Positions 52,617 through 62,696 of a stretch of 64,000 bases of DNA are shown in pieces. Both the position numbers and the translations under genes were made by a program. The notes under the pieces are model-generated. The model saw nothing but the letters and a program-made list of their open reading frames with translations. It was not told where the DNA came from and did no database searches. Position 1 is the first letter of the stretch, and the number at the start of each line of letters is the position of its first letter. The stretch covers positions 806,001-870,000 of the forward strand of contig NZ_CAUI01000005.1 in NCBI RefSeq assembly GCF_000350165.1. The letters are read 5' to 3'. This DNA comes from Halanaerobium saccharolyticum subsp. saccharolyticum DSM 6643. Its GTDB lineage: Bacteria; Bacillota; Halanaerobiia; Halanaerobiales; Halanaerobiaceae.

Positions 52617-55600
52617 TTGAATTCTATAGGAATTTGTATGGGATCATCTAAAATAAAAGTCCTTAAAACAAAAAGAAATAGTAATGACTTGAAAATTGTA
52701 GATTTTAAGGGACTTCCACATGAGGGCAGTGCAGTTAAAACTTTGGAAAAAATACTGGCTGATTTTAACTTAGATGAAGAAATTAATTTTGCAGTTACAG
52801 GTCGTAAATCCAAAAAATTTGTTAACCTTCCCTCTCTTTCAGAACCTGAGGCTACAGAGCTTGCATATAACCATATAAAGGACAAATATCCTGCTGTTGA
52901 AGCAATTGTAAGTGCAGGTGGAGAAACCTTTATGGCTTATGAACTAGATGAAAGAGGGAGAATAGCGGATGTTCACAGCGGTAATAAATGTGCTTCCGGA
53001 ACGGGTGAGTTTTTTCTGCAGCAGCTAAAAAGAATGGATATCAAATTGGAAGAGGCGATGGAAATTGCTCAATTAGATAATCCCTATCATCTTTCCGGTA
53101 GATGTTCAGTTTTTTGTAAAAGTGACTGTACACATGCTTTAAATAAGGGAGAAGAAAAGGGAAAGATTGTTGCTGGTTTGTGCAGTATGATGGCAGATAA
53201 AATTATGGAATTACTTTCTAATTTTAAAGCACAATCAATTATGGTAGTTGGAGGAAGTAGTAAAAATAAGGTAATGATTGATTACCTGAAGCAGAAGTTA
53301 ACTGCAGTAATTGTGCCTGAAGAAGCGGATTATTTTGAGGCCTTAGGTACTGCTCTCTGGGGAGAAAAGTATGGAGATGATTTAGATTTAACTAATCTTT
53401 ACAATAAAGATCAGAGTTCTTTTAATTTTCTGCCCGCATTAGAGAACTATAGAGATAAAGTTAGTTTTAAAAATATGGAAACAGGAACAGCTAAGCCTGG
53501 AGATAGATGTATTCTTGGGATAGATGTGGGCTCAACGACTACTAAAGCAATAATTTTGAGAGTGGAAGATGATGCACTTTTAGCTTCTGTTTATTTAAGA
53601 ACAAATGGAGATCCAGTTAAAGCTGCCAGAAAATGTTATACAAAACTGGCAGAGAAAATTGGCGAGACAGAAATTGAAATTATAGGGCTTGGAGTAACCG
53701 GTTCTGGGAGACAGATTGTAGGTTTACATGCTCTTAGTAAATCAATTCACAATGAAATTATGGCCCATGCGAAAGCTGCTGTTTTTTTCGATAATGAAGT
53801 AGAAACTATCTTTGAGATAGGTGGTCAGGATGCTAAATATACTTACATAGTCAACGAAGTACCAACTGATTATGCAATGAATGAGGCCTGTTCGGCAGGT
53901 ACGGGTTCATTTTTAGAAGAAGCTGCAGCAGAATCTTTTAATATTGAAGTAGAGGCTATAGAAGAAATTGCTTTAAAGGGAAGAAAACCGCCAAATTTTA
54001 ATGATCAATGTTCAGCCTTTATTAGCAGTGATATTAAAAGTGCTGTCCAGGAAGGGCTAAAGGTTGAAGATATTTGTGCAGGCTTAGTATATTCTATCTG
54101 TTTGAATTATACCAACAGAGTTAAAGGCAACCGAGCAGTTGGAGATAAGGTTTTCATGCAGGGAGGCGTCTGTTACAATAAGGCAGTACCGATTGCTATG
54201 GCAGCTCTCACAGAGAAGGAAATTATTGTACCACCAGAACCTGGTCTGATGGGAGCTTATGGAGAAGCACTGCTGGTAAAAAATAATTTAAAACTAGCAC
54301 TAACTGAAGAGAAAGAATTTAAGCTAAAAGAACTTGCTGAAAGAAAGATAAAATATCATAAGTCTTTTGTCTGTCAGGGAGGTAAAGAAGACTGTGATCG
54401 CAGGTGTAAGATTAATGTAATGGAGATTGAAGGCGAAAAGCACCCTTTTGGAGGGGCCTGTAATAAATACGTTAATCTTTCTAATAATCTAGATTATGAT
54501 GTCAAAAACTTAGACTATGTAAATCAAAGAGAAAAAATGGTTTATGAAAAATATTTTGCTGTGCCCAAAAAGAATAAAGTCAGAGGGAAAATAGGCATTA
54601 ATCGCTCGCTTACAGTAAACACTCTACTTCCGCTTTATTCTAAGTTCTTTTCTGAGCTGGGCTATGAAGTTATTATTCCTGAAAATCCAGCAGAAGATGG
54701 TGTGCAAAAGCAGTCAGCTGCATTTTGTCATCCGGTGGGATTGAGTCACGGTTATATATATGACCTGCTTAAAAATCACAAGTATGATTATATATTTCTG
54801 CCTCATGTTAAAGGCTTATATGTGGAAAATGGAGCTGATGAAAGTATGCTCTGCCCCCTGGCTCAAGCTGAGCCATATTATTTAGCTGCTGTTTGGCCTG
54901 AGCTAAAAGCAGATAATGTTTTTTCACCAGTAATTAATTTTCAAAAAGGTTTTATAGCTGCAGAAGAAAAATTTGTAGATATTGCTCTTAAATTAGGTTT
55001 ATCTAAAAACAAAGCCCAGACTGCCTATCAGAAAGCAATTGAACATCAGCAGCAATTTAAAAAAGAGCTGAAATCAAAAGGGAAAGAAGTGCTCAGCTAT
55101 CTTGAGCAAAATCCTGATCAAAAAGCAGTAGTCATTTTTGGCCGCCCTTATAATGCTTTTGTTTCAGAGGCTAATATGGGGATTTCTCATAAATTTGCTT
55201 CCCGTGGAGAAATAGTTTTACCCTATGATATGCTTAATCTTGAAGAAAGTGGAGTTTCTTCAAAAATGTACTGGTCAATGGGCCAGTTAATAATGAAGGG
55301 AACTAAAATTGTAAGTGAAAACCCAAATTTGTTTGCAGCCTATATAACAAATTTTAGCTGTGGACCTGATTCATTTCTTTTAAACTATTTCCGCAGAGAA
55401 AATGGAAGCAAACCTTCTTTAACCTTAGAGCTGGACAGTCATACAGCTGATGCTGGTTTAAATACCAGGATTGAAGCCTTTTTAGATGTTGTAGAAAGCT
55501 ACCGAAAGCTCGAGGAAGATGAAGGGATTCCCAAAGCAGAAAGCAATTTTAAAAAAGCAGAAATAAAATATGATAATTCTGTCAGAGTAGTTGACTCAAA

Positions 55601-56897
55601 AGCTAATAATCATTCACTTGATTCACAAAATGTAAAAGTTTTAATACCTTCAATGGGAGGTAATTCCAGTCGAGCTGTTGTTTCAGGACTAAGATATAGT
55701 GGAGTTAATGCTGAAGCTGCTCCTCCACCTGGTGAAGCTGAGCTAAAAAGGGGGAGAGCTAATTCAAGTTCAAAAGAGTGTCTGCCCCTCCAACTGACCT
55801 TGGGAACGATGCTTAATTATTTAGATAAAAGAAAAAACAATGGAGAAATACTTGCCTATTTTATGCCCGAAGCTTCCGGACCGTGTCGCTTTGGCCAATA
55901 CAATGTATTATTGAATAATCTGATTGAAGACAAAAAAATAGAAGATACAGCTGTGCTTACTTTAAGTGCTGACAATGGTTATGCAGGTTTAGGAAGAAAA
56001 TTTACCATGCGAGCCTGGCAGGCAGTAATTATTGCTGATGTACTGGATGATATTGAGAGTGTTATTTTGGCTCTGGCCACTGATAAAGAAAAAGCATTAA
56101 AACAGCTTGAAAAAAGTAAAAGAAAAATATTTAATGCTCTAGATAATAATACGTGGGGTCAAATCAAAAAATTACTAAAAAATGAAGCGGCAGTACTAGC
56201 TAATATTAAATTAAATGAAAGTTATAAGCAAGCAAAAAAAGTTGCTCTTACAGGAGAAATCTATGTGAGAAGCGATAAATTTTCTCGTAGATTTCTGGTA
56301 GAAAAACTTGCTAAAAAAGGAATAGTAACAAAGGTGGCTCAAAAAAGTGAATGGATATATTATGTTGATTATTTAATTGAAAATGGAATTAATAAAAAAC
56401 AGCCCGGTTTTATCGGGAAGCTTAAACAGAAAGCAAAAAATACCTATCAGAGACAGATAGAAAAGACAATTAAATCGATTTTTGCAGAGACAGGACTTTA
56501 TAATTACAGCCTAACAAATATAGATGAGCTGATCGAAACAGCTGAAACTGCTTTGTCAAAGGAATTAACAGGTGAGGCAATTTTGACTGTAGGCAGCAGT
56601 ATTGATGAGATTATTGATCAGGTAGATGGTATTATTATCATTGGTCCTTTTGGCTGTATGCCAAATCGGGTTGCAGAATCAGTATTAAGTAATTCTTTAG
56701 AAAAAGAAAAACTAAAATTAGCAAAAAAATATGGTAATAATTTGACTAAAAAAGTGCTGAATGAGTTTTCATCTTTACCATTTCTTGCCTTAGAGACAGA
56801 TGGTAGTGTATTTACTCAGGTTATGGAGGCCAGACTAGAATCTTTTACACTTCAGGTAGAAAGAATAAGTCAGTTTAAAAAAGAAATAGATAAATGA
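52617..56897 (+). CDS. Large acyl-CoA dehydratase activase / 2-hydroxyacyl-CoA dehydratase-family protein
   Basis: The 1426-residue fusion has two BadF/HgdC-type ATPase modules. The first is SIGICMGSSKIKVLK with NKCASGTGEFFL and cysteine-rich SGRCSVFCKSDCTHA. The second is canonical: LGIDVGSTTTKAIIL near 300, IFEIGGQDAKYTYI and EACSAGTGSFLEEA. A DUF2229 region (GINRSLTVNTLLPLY, FCHPVGLSHGYI) and a dehydratase-like C-terminal half with cysteines in SKECLPLQLT, SGPCRFGQY and FGCMPNRV follow. The family uses ATP to drive electrons to a [4Fe-4S] partner at very low potential. TTG 52617 follows GGAGG; ATG 52602 contains that site and is rejected. The reaction is unknown. Confidence 0.87.
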   Translation: MNSIGICMGSSKIKVLKTKRNSNDLKIVDFKGLPHEGSAVKTLEKILADFNLDEEINFAVTGRKSKKFVNLPSLSEPEATELAYNHIKDKYPAVEAIVSAGGETFMAYELDERGRIADVHSGNKCASGTGEFFLQQLKRMDIKLEEAMEIAQLDNPYHLSGRCSVFCKSDCTHALNKGEEKGKIVAGLCSMMADKIMELLSNFKAQSIMVVGGSSKNKVMIDYLKQKLTAVIVPEEADYFEALGTALWGEKYGDDLDLTNLYNKDQSSFNFLPALENYRDKVSFKNMETGTAKPGDRCILGIDVGSTTTKAIILRVEDDALLASVYLRTNGDPVKAARKCYTKLAEKIGETEIEIIGLGVTGSGRQIVGLHALSKSIHNEIMAHAKAAVFFDNEVETIFEIGGQDAKYTYIVNEVPTDYAMNEACSAGTGSFLEEAAAESFNIEVEAIEEIALKGRKPPNFNDQCSAFISSDIKSAVQEGLKVEDICAGLVYSICLNYTNRVKGNRAVGDKVFMQGGVCYNKAVPIAMAALTEKEIIVPPEPGLMGAYGEALLVKNNLKLALTEEKEFKLKELAERKIKYHKSFVCQGGKEDCDRRCKINVMEIEGEKHPFGGACNKYVNLSNNLDYDVKNLDYVNQREKMVYEKYFAVPKKNKVRGKIGINRSLTVNTLLPLYSKFFSELGYEVIIPENPAEDGVQKQSAAFCHPVGLSHGYIYDLLKNHKYDYIFLPHVKGLYVENGADESMLCPLAQAEPYYLAAVWPELKADNVFSPVINFQKGFIAAEEKFVDIALKLGLSKNKAQTAYQKAIEHQQQFKKELKSKGKEVLSYLEQNPDQKAVVIFGRPYNAFVSEANMGISHKFASRGEIVLPYDMLNLEESGVSSKMYWSMGQLIMKGTKIVSENPNLFAAYITNFSCGPDSFLLNYFRRENGSKPSLTLELDSHTADAGLNTRIEAFLDVVESYRKLEEDEGIPKAESNFKKAEIKYDNSVRVVDSKANNHSLDSQNVKVLIPSMGGNSSRAVVSGLRYSGVNAEAAPPPGEAELKRGRANSSSKECLPLQLTLGTMLNYLDKRKNNGEILAYFMPEASGPCRFGQYNVLLNNLIEDKKIEDTAVLTLSADNGYAGLGRKFTMRAWQAVIIADVLDDIESVILALATDKEKALKQLEKSKRKIFNALDNNTWGQIKKLLKNEAAVLANIKLNESYKQAKKVALTGEIYVRSDKFSRRFLVEKLAKKGIVTKVAQKSEWIYYVDYLIENGINKKQPGFIGKLKQKAKNTYQRQIEKTIKSIFAETGLYNYSLTNIDELIETAETALSKELTGEAILTVGSSIDEIIDQVDGIIIIGPFGCMPNRVAESVLSNSLEKEKLKLAKKYGNNLTKKVLNEFSSLPFLALETDGSVFTQVMEARLESFTLQVERISQFKKEIDK

Positions 56898-56928
56898 TAA
56901 AAAACAATAAAATTTAGGAGGATTAATA

Positions 56929-57231
56929 ATGGTTATAGCAGAATTAACAGTTGTTCCACTGGGTACAGAAAGTACAAGTTTAAGCAGCTATGTTGCTGAC
57001 TGTCATCAAGTTTTAAAAAATCAAGATAAGGTTAAATATAGGTTAACTCCAATGGGAACTATTTTAGAAGGAGAGCTTAGTGATATTTTTGATATCACAA
57101 AAAAGATGCATGAAGTTCCTTTTGAGAATGGTGCTTTAAGAGTTACAACTAATTTAAAAATTGATGACCGTCGGGACCGAGAAGCAGCAATGGATAAAAA
57201 AATAAATTCAGTAGAAAATAAACTTAAATAA
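56929..57231 (+). CDS. MTH1187-family thiamine-binding protein
   Basis: The 100-residue ferredoxin-like fold protein of the DUF77/YkoF group carries IAELTVVPLGTESTSLSSYV, YRLTPMGTILEGELSDIF and RVTTNLKIDDRRD. Members bind thiamine pyrimidine-like ligands as oligomers. AGGAGG 7 bases upstream and a 31-base gap from the preceding gene suggest one transcript. Confidence 0.85.
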   Translation: MVIAELTVVPLGTESTSLSSYVADCHQVLKNQDKVKYRLTPMGTILEGELSDIFDITKKMHEVPFENGALRVTTNLKIDDRRDREAAMDKKINSVENKLK

Positions 57232-57269
57232 TCATAAATATTTAAAATAATTAAATAGGGGGTGTGACT

Positions 57270-57662
57270 ATGTTTTATCTTTTACTGCTTGTTACTTTTT
57301 TGGTGGCCCTTCTCGTCTGCTATATAGTCAGCAGATTATTCAATGATTCAATTTATAAAATTTTAAATTTAATAGTACCTGAGGCAATTAATGAAGCCTG
57401 GCTTAAATATATTAAGTTTGCCATTTATGTTGTTGGTATTTCCGGTGGTGTCAGGGTCTGGGATTTAGAAAAATATATAACATCTAGATATAATAACCAG
57501 GAAGTTGTACAACTGACAACTGAGCGCTGGACTTTAGAAATCTACAGAACTTTAATCGGTTCTCTACAGAGTATTGCCACAGTCCTACTGATCTTTTTTG
57601 TTTTCACTTTGATTGCCTATGTTGTTTTGAGAATCTTTTCTTCAAAAAATGAAAAGAAATAA
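57270..57662 (+). CDS. Small membrane protein, unknown function
   Basis: The 130-residue protein has an N-terminal helix (MFYLLLLVTFLVALLVCYIV), a middle helix (YIKFAIYVVGISGGVRVW) and a C-terminal helix (SIATVLLIFFVFTLIAYVVL), with a basic tail. ATG 57270, 7 bases after the GGGGG site, is the best start; GTG 57264 abuts it. No family recognised. Confidence 0.65.
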   Translation: MFYLLLLVTFLVALLVCYIVSRLFNDSIYKILNLIVPEAINEAWLKYIKFAIYVVGISGGVRVWDLEKYITSRYNNQEVVQLTTERWTLEIYRTLIGSLQSIATVLLIFFVFTLIAYVVLRIFSSKNEKK

Positions 57663-57825
57663 TTAGTGGTGATAGAGTAAAAGTCTGCTAGCAAACCTCG
57701 TGGGCTTGCCCCAAAGAGGGTCAAATTTATTAAAACTCAGATAGCTTGAGACTATACTATATAGATAAATTAATTTTATAATTATATTTAAGATCACAAA
57801 TCATCAGGGGAAAGAGGTAATTTAA
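57663..57825 (+). other. Intergenic region with short hairpin, no gene seen
   Basis: It contains a small GC hairpin (GGGCTTGCCC, 57702-57711) in an otherwise structured-looking, AT-flanked leader of the pirin gene. I do not recognise a known riboswitch; possibly an untranslated leader. Confidence 0.3.
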
Positions 57826-58722
57826 ATGTTTAGAAAAGTGAAAAGTTATTTTGAAGGTAGAGAAACTCAGGATGGTGCAGGAGTTAAACTCAGACGCTGT
57901 TTTGGTTATCATCAGATTCCAGATTTTGACCCCTTTTTGATGATGGATTTTTTTGATTCAACTGATCCTGCAGACTACAGCCGTGGATTTCCCTGGCATC
58001 CACACCGGGGAATTGAAACAGTTACCTATCTGATTAAAGGAGAAATTGAACATGGAGACAGTATAGGAAACAGTGGAGTAATTAATGACGGACAGTGTCA
58101 GTGGATGACTGCAGGCTCAGGAATTCTGCATCAGGAATTACCCCAGCCATCAGAAGAAATGCTTGGGGTTCAGGTCTGGTTAAACTTAGCTGCCAGTAAT
58201 AAGATGACTGAGCCTCAATATGGAGATATAACCGAGGCTATGATACCAGTTTATGAAGATGATCAGAAAAAAGTTAAGATTATTGCCGGTGAATATCAAG
58301 GTTTAAGTGGTGAGATTCAGAGAACTGACACCAGACCAACCTTTTTTGATGTAGAATTAGCTGCGGAGAGCGAATTTATTTTTGAACTGCCAGCAGATTA
58401 TAACGCCTATGCTTTTTTAATTAGAGGAGAGGCCAATTTTGAACCCGGGAAAGAAAATCTCAAAAAATATCCACAGGGAGTTTTATATGAAAACGGCAGT
58501 AAAATAAAAGTTAATACATCTCAAAATACGGCGAGGTTCCTCTTTCTTGCAGGCAAAAAATTAAACGAACCTGTAGCCTGGGGTGGTCCAATTGTTATGA
58601 ACAGCAGAGAAGAACTTGCTCAAGCTTCAAAGGAGCTTGATAATGGAACATTTATTAAAGGTAAAAACGAGAAAAAGCCAACTCAGATTAATAAATTTTA
58701 CCAGGAAAATAATACAAAATAA
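57826..58722 (+). CDS. Pirin family protein
   Basis: The 298-residue bicupin has DFDPFLMMDFFD, RGFPWHPHRGIETVTYLIKG with the metal His pair, GDSIGNSGVINDGQCQWMTA and SGILHQE completing the HxH-H-E metal site. The C-terminal cupin has RFLFLAGKKLNEPVAWGGPI. Bacterial pirins may be quercetinase-like dioxygenases or redox regulators. GGGGAAAGAGG precedes the ATG by 11 bases. Confidence 0.93.
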   Translation: MFRKVKSYFEGRETQDGAGVKLRRCFGYHQIPDFDPFLMMDFFDSTDPADYSRGFPWHPHRGIETVTYLIKGEIEHGDSIGNSGVINDGQCQWMTAGSGILHQELPQPSEEMLGVQVWLNLAASNKMTEPQYGDITEAMIPVYEDDQKKVKIIAGEYQGLSGEIQRTDTRPTFFDVELAAESEFIFELPADYNAYAFLIRGEANFEPGKENLKKYPQGVLYENGSKIKVNTSQNTARFLFLAGKKLNEPVAWGGPIVMNSREELAQASKELDNGTFIKGKNEKKPTQINKFYQENNTK

Positions 58723-58734
58723 GGAGAAATTAAA

Positions 58735-59487
58735 GTGACAGAATTGGAATTAATGCTTGATTTTCATCTAGAAGCTAAAAGACAGGGACCAGGCAGTACC
58801 GATGATACACTAAAGGCTCTGAGCTTTATGGATTTAAAACAAGATAAAGTTTTAAAAATTGCAGATATTGGCTGCGGCTCGGGTGGGCAGACAATTACTC
58901 TGGCCCGCAAGCTAAACGGAGAGATTACAGCTGTTGACCTTTTCCCTCAATTTTTAGCAAAGTTAAAGACAAAGGCAGCAGAACTGGGTTTAGCTCCTAA
59001 AATAAAGACCTTAAAAAAATCAATGGATGAACTTCCTTTTGGCAGTGAAGAATTTGATATTATCTGGTCAGAAGGAGCAATCTATATTATGGGCTTTGAA
59101 GAAGGAATCAAGCAGTGGAAAAAGCATCTAAAAGTTGGTGGTTATTTAGCAGTCAGCGAAATAACCTGGACTACAGCTTCCAGACCAGCTGAAATAGAAG
59201 AATATTGGCATAATGAGTATCCAGAAATTAATACAGCCTCCGCTAAAATTAAAATATTAGAAGAGAATGGATTTTCACCGGTCGGATATTTTTATCTGCC
59301 TGAATCAAGCTGGATCGATAATTATTACAGGCCGATGGAAGAACGCTTTGAAGATTTTCTGATAAAACATAATTATTCTGAAGCGGCTGAGAGATTAATT
59401 GAAAATGAAAAAGATGAAATTAGCCTCTACCAGAAATATAAAGATTATTTTAGTTATGGCTTTTATATCGCCCAAAAATTAAATTAA
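58735..59487 (+). CDS. Class I SAM-dependent methyltransferase
   Basis: The 250-residue protein has motif I IADIGCGSGGQTITLA at about residues 40-56, ITAVDLFPQFL (motif II acid) and FDIIWSEGAIYIMGF, then a C-terminal part with many aromatic residues (FYLPESSWIDNYY). It starts at GTG 58735 with AAGGAGA upstream, 12 bases after the pirin stop, so the genes are probably co-transcribed. Small-molecule methyl acceptor unknown. Confidence 0.87.
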   Translation: MTELELMLDFHLEAKRQGPGSTDDTLKALSFMDLKQDKVLKIADIGCGSGGQTITLARKLNGEITAVDLFPQFLAKLKTKAAELGLAPKIKTLKKSMDELPFGSEEFDIIWSEGAIYIMGFEEGIKQWKKHLKVGGYLAVSEITWTTASRPAEIEEYWHNEYPEINTASAKIKILEENGFSPVGYFYLPESSWIDNYYRPMEERFEDFLIKHNYSEAAERLIENEKDEISLYQKYKDYFSYGFYIAQKLN

Positions 59488-59500
59488 GAAGGAGTAGATT

Positions 59501-60577
59501 ATGAAAAAGAATAATTCGATTAATTTAATTAAAGATTTATCAAATGCAAATGGTGTCTCAGGCTATGAAGATCAAGTTTTAGAAGTAGTTAGAAATAAGT
59601 TAGCTACTAATATAAAAACAGAAGTTGATTCAATGAGAAATATGTATTTATATCCAGAAAATATAAACCCTCAAAAACCGATTTTAATGCTGGACAGCCA
59701 CTCAGATGAAGTGGGTTTTATGGTCAAATCAGTTAATAAAAATGGTAGTTTAAAATTTGTTAATTTAGGTAGTTGGTTTCCACAGAATATTCCGGCTCAT
59801 AAAGTTAGAGTGAGAAATAGTGAAGGGAAATATATCAAAGGGGTTGTTGCTTCTAAACCACCTCATTTTATGAAAGCAGAAGAAAAAGAAAAGCTGATTG
59901 GAATAGATGAGATGATAATTGATATTGGTGCTTCTTCTAAAAAAGAAACAGTTAAAGATTATAAGATTGAAGTTGGAGCTCCAATTGTACCAGATGTTGA
60001 TTTTGAATTCGATCAAGAACGGGGAATAATTATGGGTAAGGCCTTTGATAACCGTCTGGGAACAGCAGCTGTAATTGATCTATTAAATGAATTAAGCACC
60101 GAAAAGTTTGGTCTTAATTTAGTGGGAAGTCTTTCAGCTCAGGAAGAAGTTGGAACAAGAGGGGCTGAAGTTACTTCTAGAAAAATTAAAGCTGATATAG
60201 CAATTGCTTTTGAAGGTACACCAGCCGATGATACATTTAGAGATCAATATGATGCTCAATCTGTATTAAAAAAAGGTCCTCAGATCAGACATCGGGATAT
60301 CTCCATTATTGCAAATCCCAGATTCATTAAATTTGCCAGAGATATTGCTAAAAAACATCAAATTCCATTTCAGGATGCAGTCCGGATTGGCGGGGGAAAT
60401 GATGGGGCAAAAATTACTTTGAGCAATTATTCTGTACCCACAATAGTCATAGGTGTACCGGTACGCTATGCCCATACACATTACTCTATTTCAGCTTACG
60501 AGGACTATAAAAATACTATTAGCTGGGCAGCTGAAATTATCAGAGCCCTAGATTCAGAGCTTATAGCAGCTTTTTAA
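59501..60577 (+). CDS. M42 family metallopeptidase (glutamyl aminopeptidase/endoglucanase-like)
   Basis: The 358-residue peptidase has the metal residues in LMLDSHSDEVGFMV, KAFDNRLGTAAVIDLL (bridging Asp), LSAQEEVGTRGA (catalytic and metal Glu pair), AFEGTPADD and PVRYAHTHYSISA (last His). M42 enzymes form tetrahedral dodecamers that trim peptides from the N-terminus. AAGGAG is 7 bases upstream; it follows the methyltransferase by 13 bases. Confidence 0.92.
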   Translation: MKKNNSINLIKDLSNANGVSGYEDQVLEVVRNKLATNIKTEVDSMRNMYLYPENINPQKPILMLDSHSDEVGFMVKSVNKNGSLKFVNLGSWFPQNIPAHKVRVRNSEGKYIKGVVASKPPHFMKAEEKEKLIGIDEMIIDIGASSKKETVKDYKIEVGAPIVPDVDFEFDQERGIIMGKAFDNRLGTAAVIDLLNELSTEKFGLNLVGSLSAQEEVGTRGAEVTSRKIKADIAIAFEGTPADDTFRDQYDAQSVLKKGPQIRHRDISIIANPRFIKFARDIAKKHQIPFQDAVRIGGGNDGAKITLSNYSVPTIVIGVPVRYAHTHYSISAYEDYKNTISWAAEIIRALDSELIAAF

Positions 60578-60618
60578 TCAAAATATTGAACTATAGACTC
60601 CACTAAAAAATTTTAGCC

Positions 60619-60647
60619 TTGACTTGAAAATAATATTACAATATAAT
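60619..60647 (+). promoter_or_regulatory. Promoter of the YkvI-like carrier gene
   Basis: TTGACT (60619-60624), a 17-base spacer and TATAAT (60642-60647) sit 75 bases before the GTG start. Confidence 0.8.
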
Positions 60648-60722
60648 AAAAACGACTTTATCTCATTAAAGTGCAAAATTTAATATTAGACACAACAAAA
60701 AACTAGTAAAGGAGAATTAGTA

Positions 60723-61823
60723 GTGGAGAAGAAGAGTAGTTTTTCAATTCCGGTTTTTTTCAGTGTAGCTTTTGTCTGGTTTACAACCCATTTTGGGGGA
60801 GGTTTTGCCTCAGGTAGACAGGCAGCAGAATTCTTTGTCAGCCACGGCTGGTATTCAATTTTCACCCCGGTTATTGCCATGGGAATTGATGCAGTTATTT
60901 TTTATTATGCCTGGGATTTTAGTGTAGTTAATGATACCTATGATTACAGAAGTTGGACAGATGAGTTTTACTACCCATACCAAAAGCTTTTTTCAAATTT
61001 ATATGAAATTATTTTTGTTTTAACAATGGGGGTGGCAACAGCAGTTGCCTTTGCGACCGGTGGAAGTACAATTAAATCTGCCATAGGAACTCCTTATTTA
61101 GCAAATACTATTGCTATAGCAGCTATTATATTTTTACTTACTATCTTTGGGGCTAAACTAGTCCGTGAATTTGCTACTTACATAGGAATAGCAATTATTA
61201 TCGGAGTTATCATAGTTTATGGGGCAAATGCTGTAGTTAGTTTTCCTAAGATAATTAATGTAATTTCTGCTCAGACTGCAGACACTAATATTTGCTCTGC
61301 CCTCTGGAGCATGTTATTATATGCAAGTTTTCAGGCGCTGGCAGTTGGAGCCTACGTAGCGGTAGCAGATGTTTTAAAAACTAGAGATGATGCACTGAAG
61401 GCTGCCTGGGCAGGTTTTGCAATCAATGGTATCTTATTAACTCTCGCCTCAGTCACAGTTCTGGCCTATTATCCAGGGATTTTAGAGATACCGGTTCCAA
61501 CAATTTATGTGGTCAATAATGGAGTTGGAGGAGTTTTAGCCGAAAATATCATTTCAATTTTAATAGTACTTGGAGTAATTTCTACCGGAGTAAATTTTGT
61601 TTTTGGTGGTGTCAAAAGAATAGTTTCCTGGTGGCCTAATGATAACACTGGTCACAGTCATTCAATAGTGGCTTCTTTAATTTTTGTCTTAATAACCTGG
61701 TCTATTGCCCGTTTTGGTTTAATTCCTTTAGTTGCTAAAGGATATAGTTTTTTAGGTTATTTAGGAATACCGATGCTCATTTTACCGGTAATATATAAAT
61801 TAATTAAAAGAAGATTTAACTAA
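60723..61823 (+). CDS. YkvI-family membrane carrier
   Basis: The 366-residue protein has about ten helices. The first resembles the broken helix of LeuT-fold carriers (FGGGFASGRQAAEFFVSHG). The fold appears to be APC/LeuT-like as in YkvI. GTG 60723 follows AAAGGAG by 9 bases. A consensus promoter lies upstream. It probably takes up an amino acid or related solute; substrate not inferred. Confidence 0.75.
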   Translation: MEKKSSFSIPVFFSVAFVWFTTHFGGGFASGRQAAEFFVSHGWYSIFTPVIAMGIDAVIFYYAWDFSVVNDTYDYRSWTDEFYYPYQKLFSNLYEIIFVLTMGVATAVAFATGGSTIKSAIGTPYLANTIAIAAIIFLLTIFGAKLVREFATYIGIAIIIGVIIVYGANAVVSFPKIINVISAQTADTNICSALWSMLLYASFQALAVGAYVAVADVLKTRDDALKAAWAGFAINGILLTLASVTVLAYYPGILEIPVPTIYVVNNGVGGVLAENIISILIVLGVISTGVNFVFGGVKRIVSWWPNDNTGHSHSIVASLIFVLITWSIARFGLIPLVAKGYSFLGYLGIPMLILPVIYKLIKRRFN

Positions 61824-61880
61824 AATATAATTTTAAATTTTAGCTAGAAAAAAGTAATAGATTATGGAGGAGTTGATTTT

Positions 61881-62696
61881 TTGCAGATTTTAGTTTTAAT
61901 TAAACAGGTACCAGAGATGGAAAAGGTTCAATTTGATGCTGAAAAAGGAAAGATAGATCGCAATTCAGCTGGAGTTGAGGTAAACCCATTTGATTTAAAT
62001 GCTTTGGAAGCTGCTGTCAGAATCAAAGAAAAATTAGGAGGAGAGATTACAGCTTTAAGTATGGGTCCTAAAAGAGCCGAATCTGCTTTAAAAGAAGCAG
62101 CAGCTCGCGGAGCAGATAAAGTTTTTTTACTAACAGATAAAAACTTTGCAGGAGCTGATACAATTTCAACTTCCGCAGTTCTATCTGCAGCAGCAAAAAA
62201 ATTAGGTGATTTTGATTTAATTATTGCTGGCGAAATGAGTGTTGATGGAGATACAGCTCAGGTTGGCCCTCAGACTGCTGAGTTTTTGGATATCAATCAT
62301 GCAGCTTATGTAAGTGAAATAGCAGCTGTCTCAAATAGTGAAATTACAGTCAGTACTTCCCTCTGGGAAGCCAATTACAATAAGACTTATAGTTATCCGC
62401 TTTTAATTACAGTAACTAAAGATCTTAATAATCCAAGTCTGCCATCATTTAAAGGTAAAATGAAAGCCCGAAAAATCGAGGTAGAAAAACTTGATTATGA
62501 AACAATAAAGGAGCAGCTGCCGATTAAAGAAGTTGGTTTTAAAGGTTCACCAACCTGGGTTGAAAACATTGTTGTACCTCAGAAAATAAAAAGAAAGACT
62601 AAAAGCTATAATAAAAGCGAAACTGCAGCAGCTGTTGCTGATATAAAAGGAATATTAACAGTTAAAAATTTGATGGAGGCTAATCATGGCAGATAA
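61881..62696 (+). CDS. etfB: Electron transfer flavoprotein subunit beta
   Basis: The 271-residue protein has ILVLIKQVPEMEKVQFD, NPFDLNALEAAVRIKEKLGG, DKVFLLTDKNFAGADTISTS, GEMSVDGDTAQVGPQTAEFL and the closing PSLPSFKGKMKARK. The DGDTAQVGP form is the one I recall from clostridial EtfB that pairs with bifurcating dehydrogenases. It starts at TTG 61881 with GAGGAGT upstream. It overlaps etfA by 11 bases. With etfA and the GlcD-type gene it probably forms a hydroxy-acid dehydrogenase complex. Confidence 0.92.
   Translation: MQILVLIKQVPEMEKVQFDAEKGKIDRNSAGVEVNPFDLNALEAAVRIKEKLGGEITALSMGPKRAESALKEAAARGADKVFLLTDKNFAGADTISTSAVLSAAAKKLGDFDLIIAGEMSVDGDTAQVGPQTAEFLDINHAAYVSEIAAVSNSEITVSTSLWEANYNKTYSYPLLITVTKDLNNPSLPSFKGKMKARKIEVEKLDYETIKEQLPIKEVGFKGSPTWVENIVVPQKIKRKTKSYNKSETAAAVADIKGILTVKNLMEANHGR

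Noticed and set aside
57700-57725. Possible riboswitch before the pirin gene
   Set aside because: Only one small hairpin is visible and it matches no riboswitch class I know.
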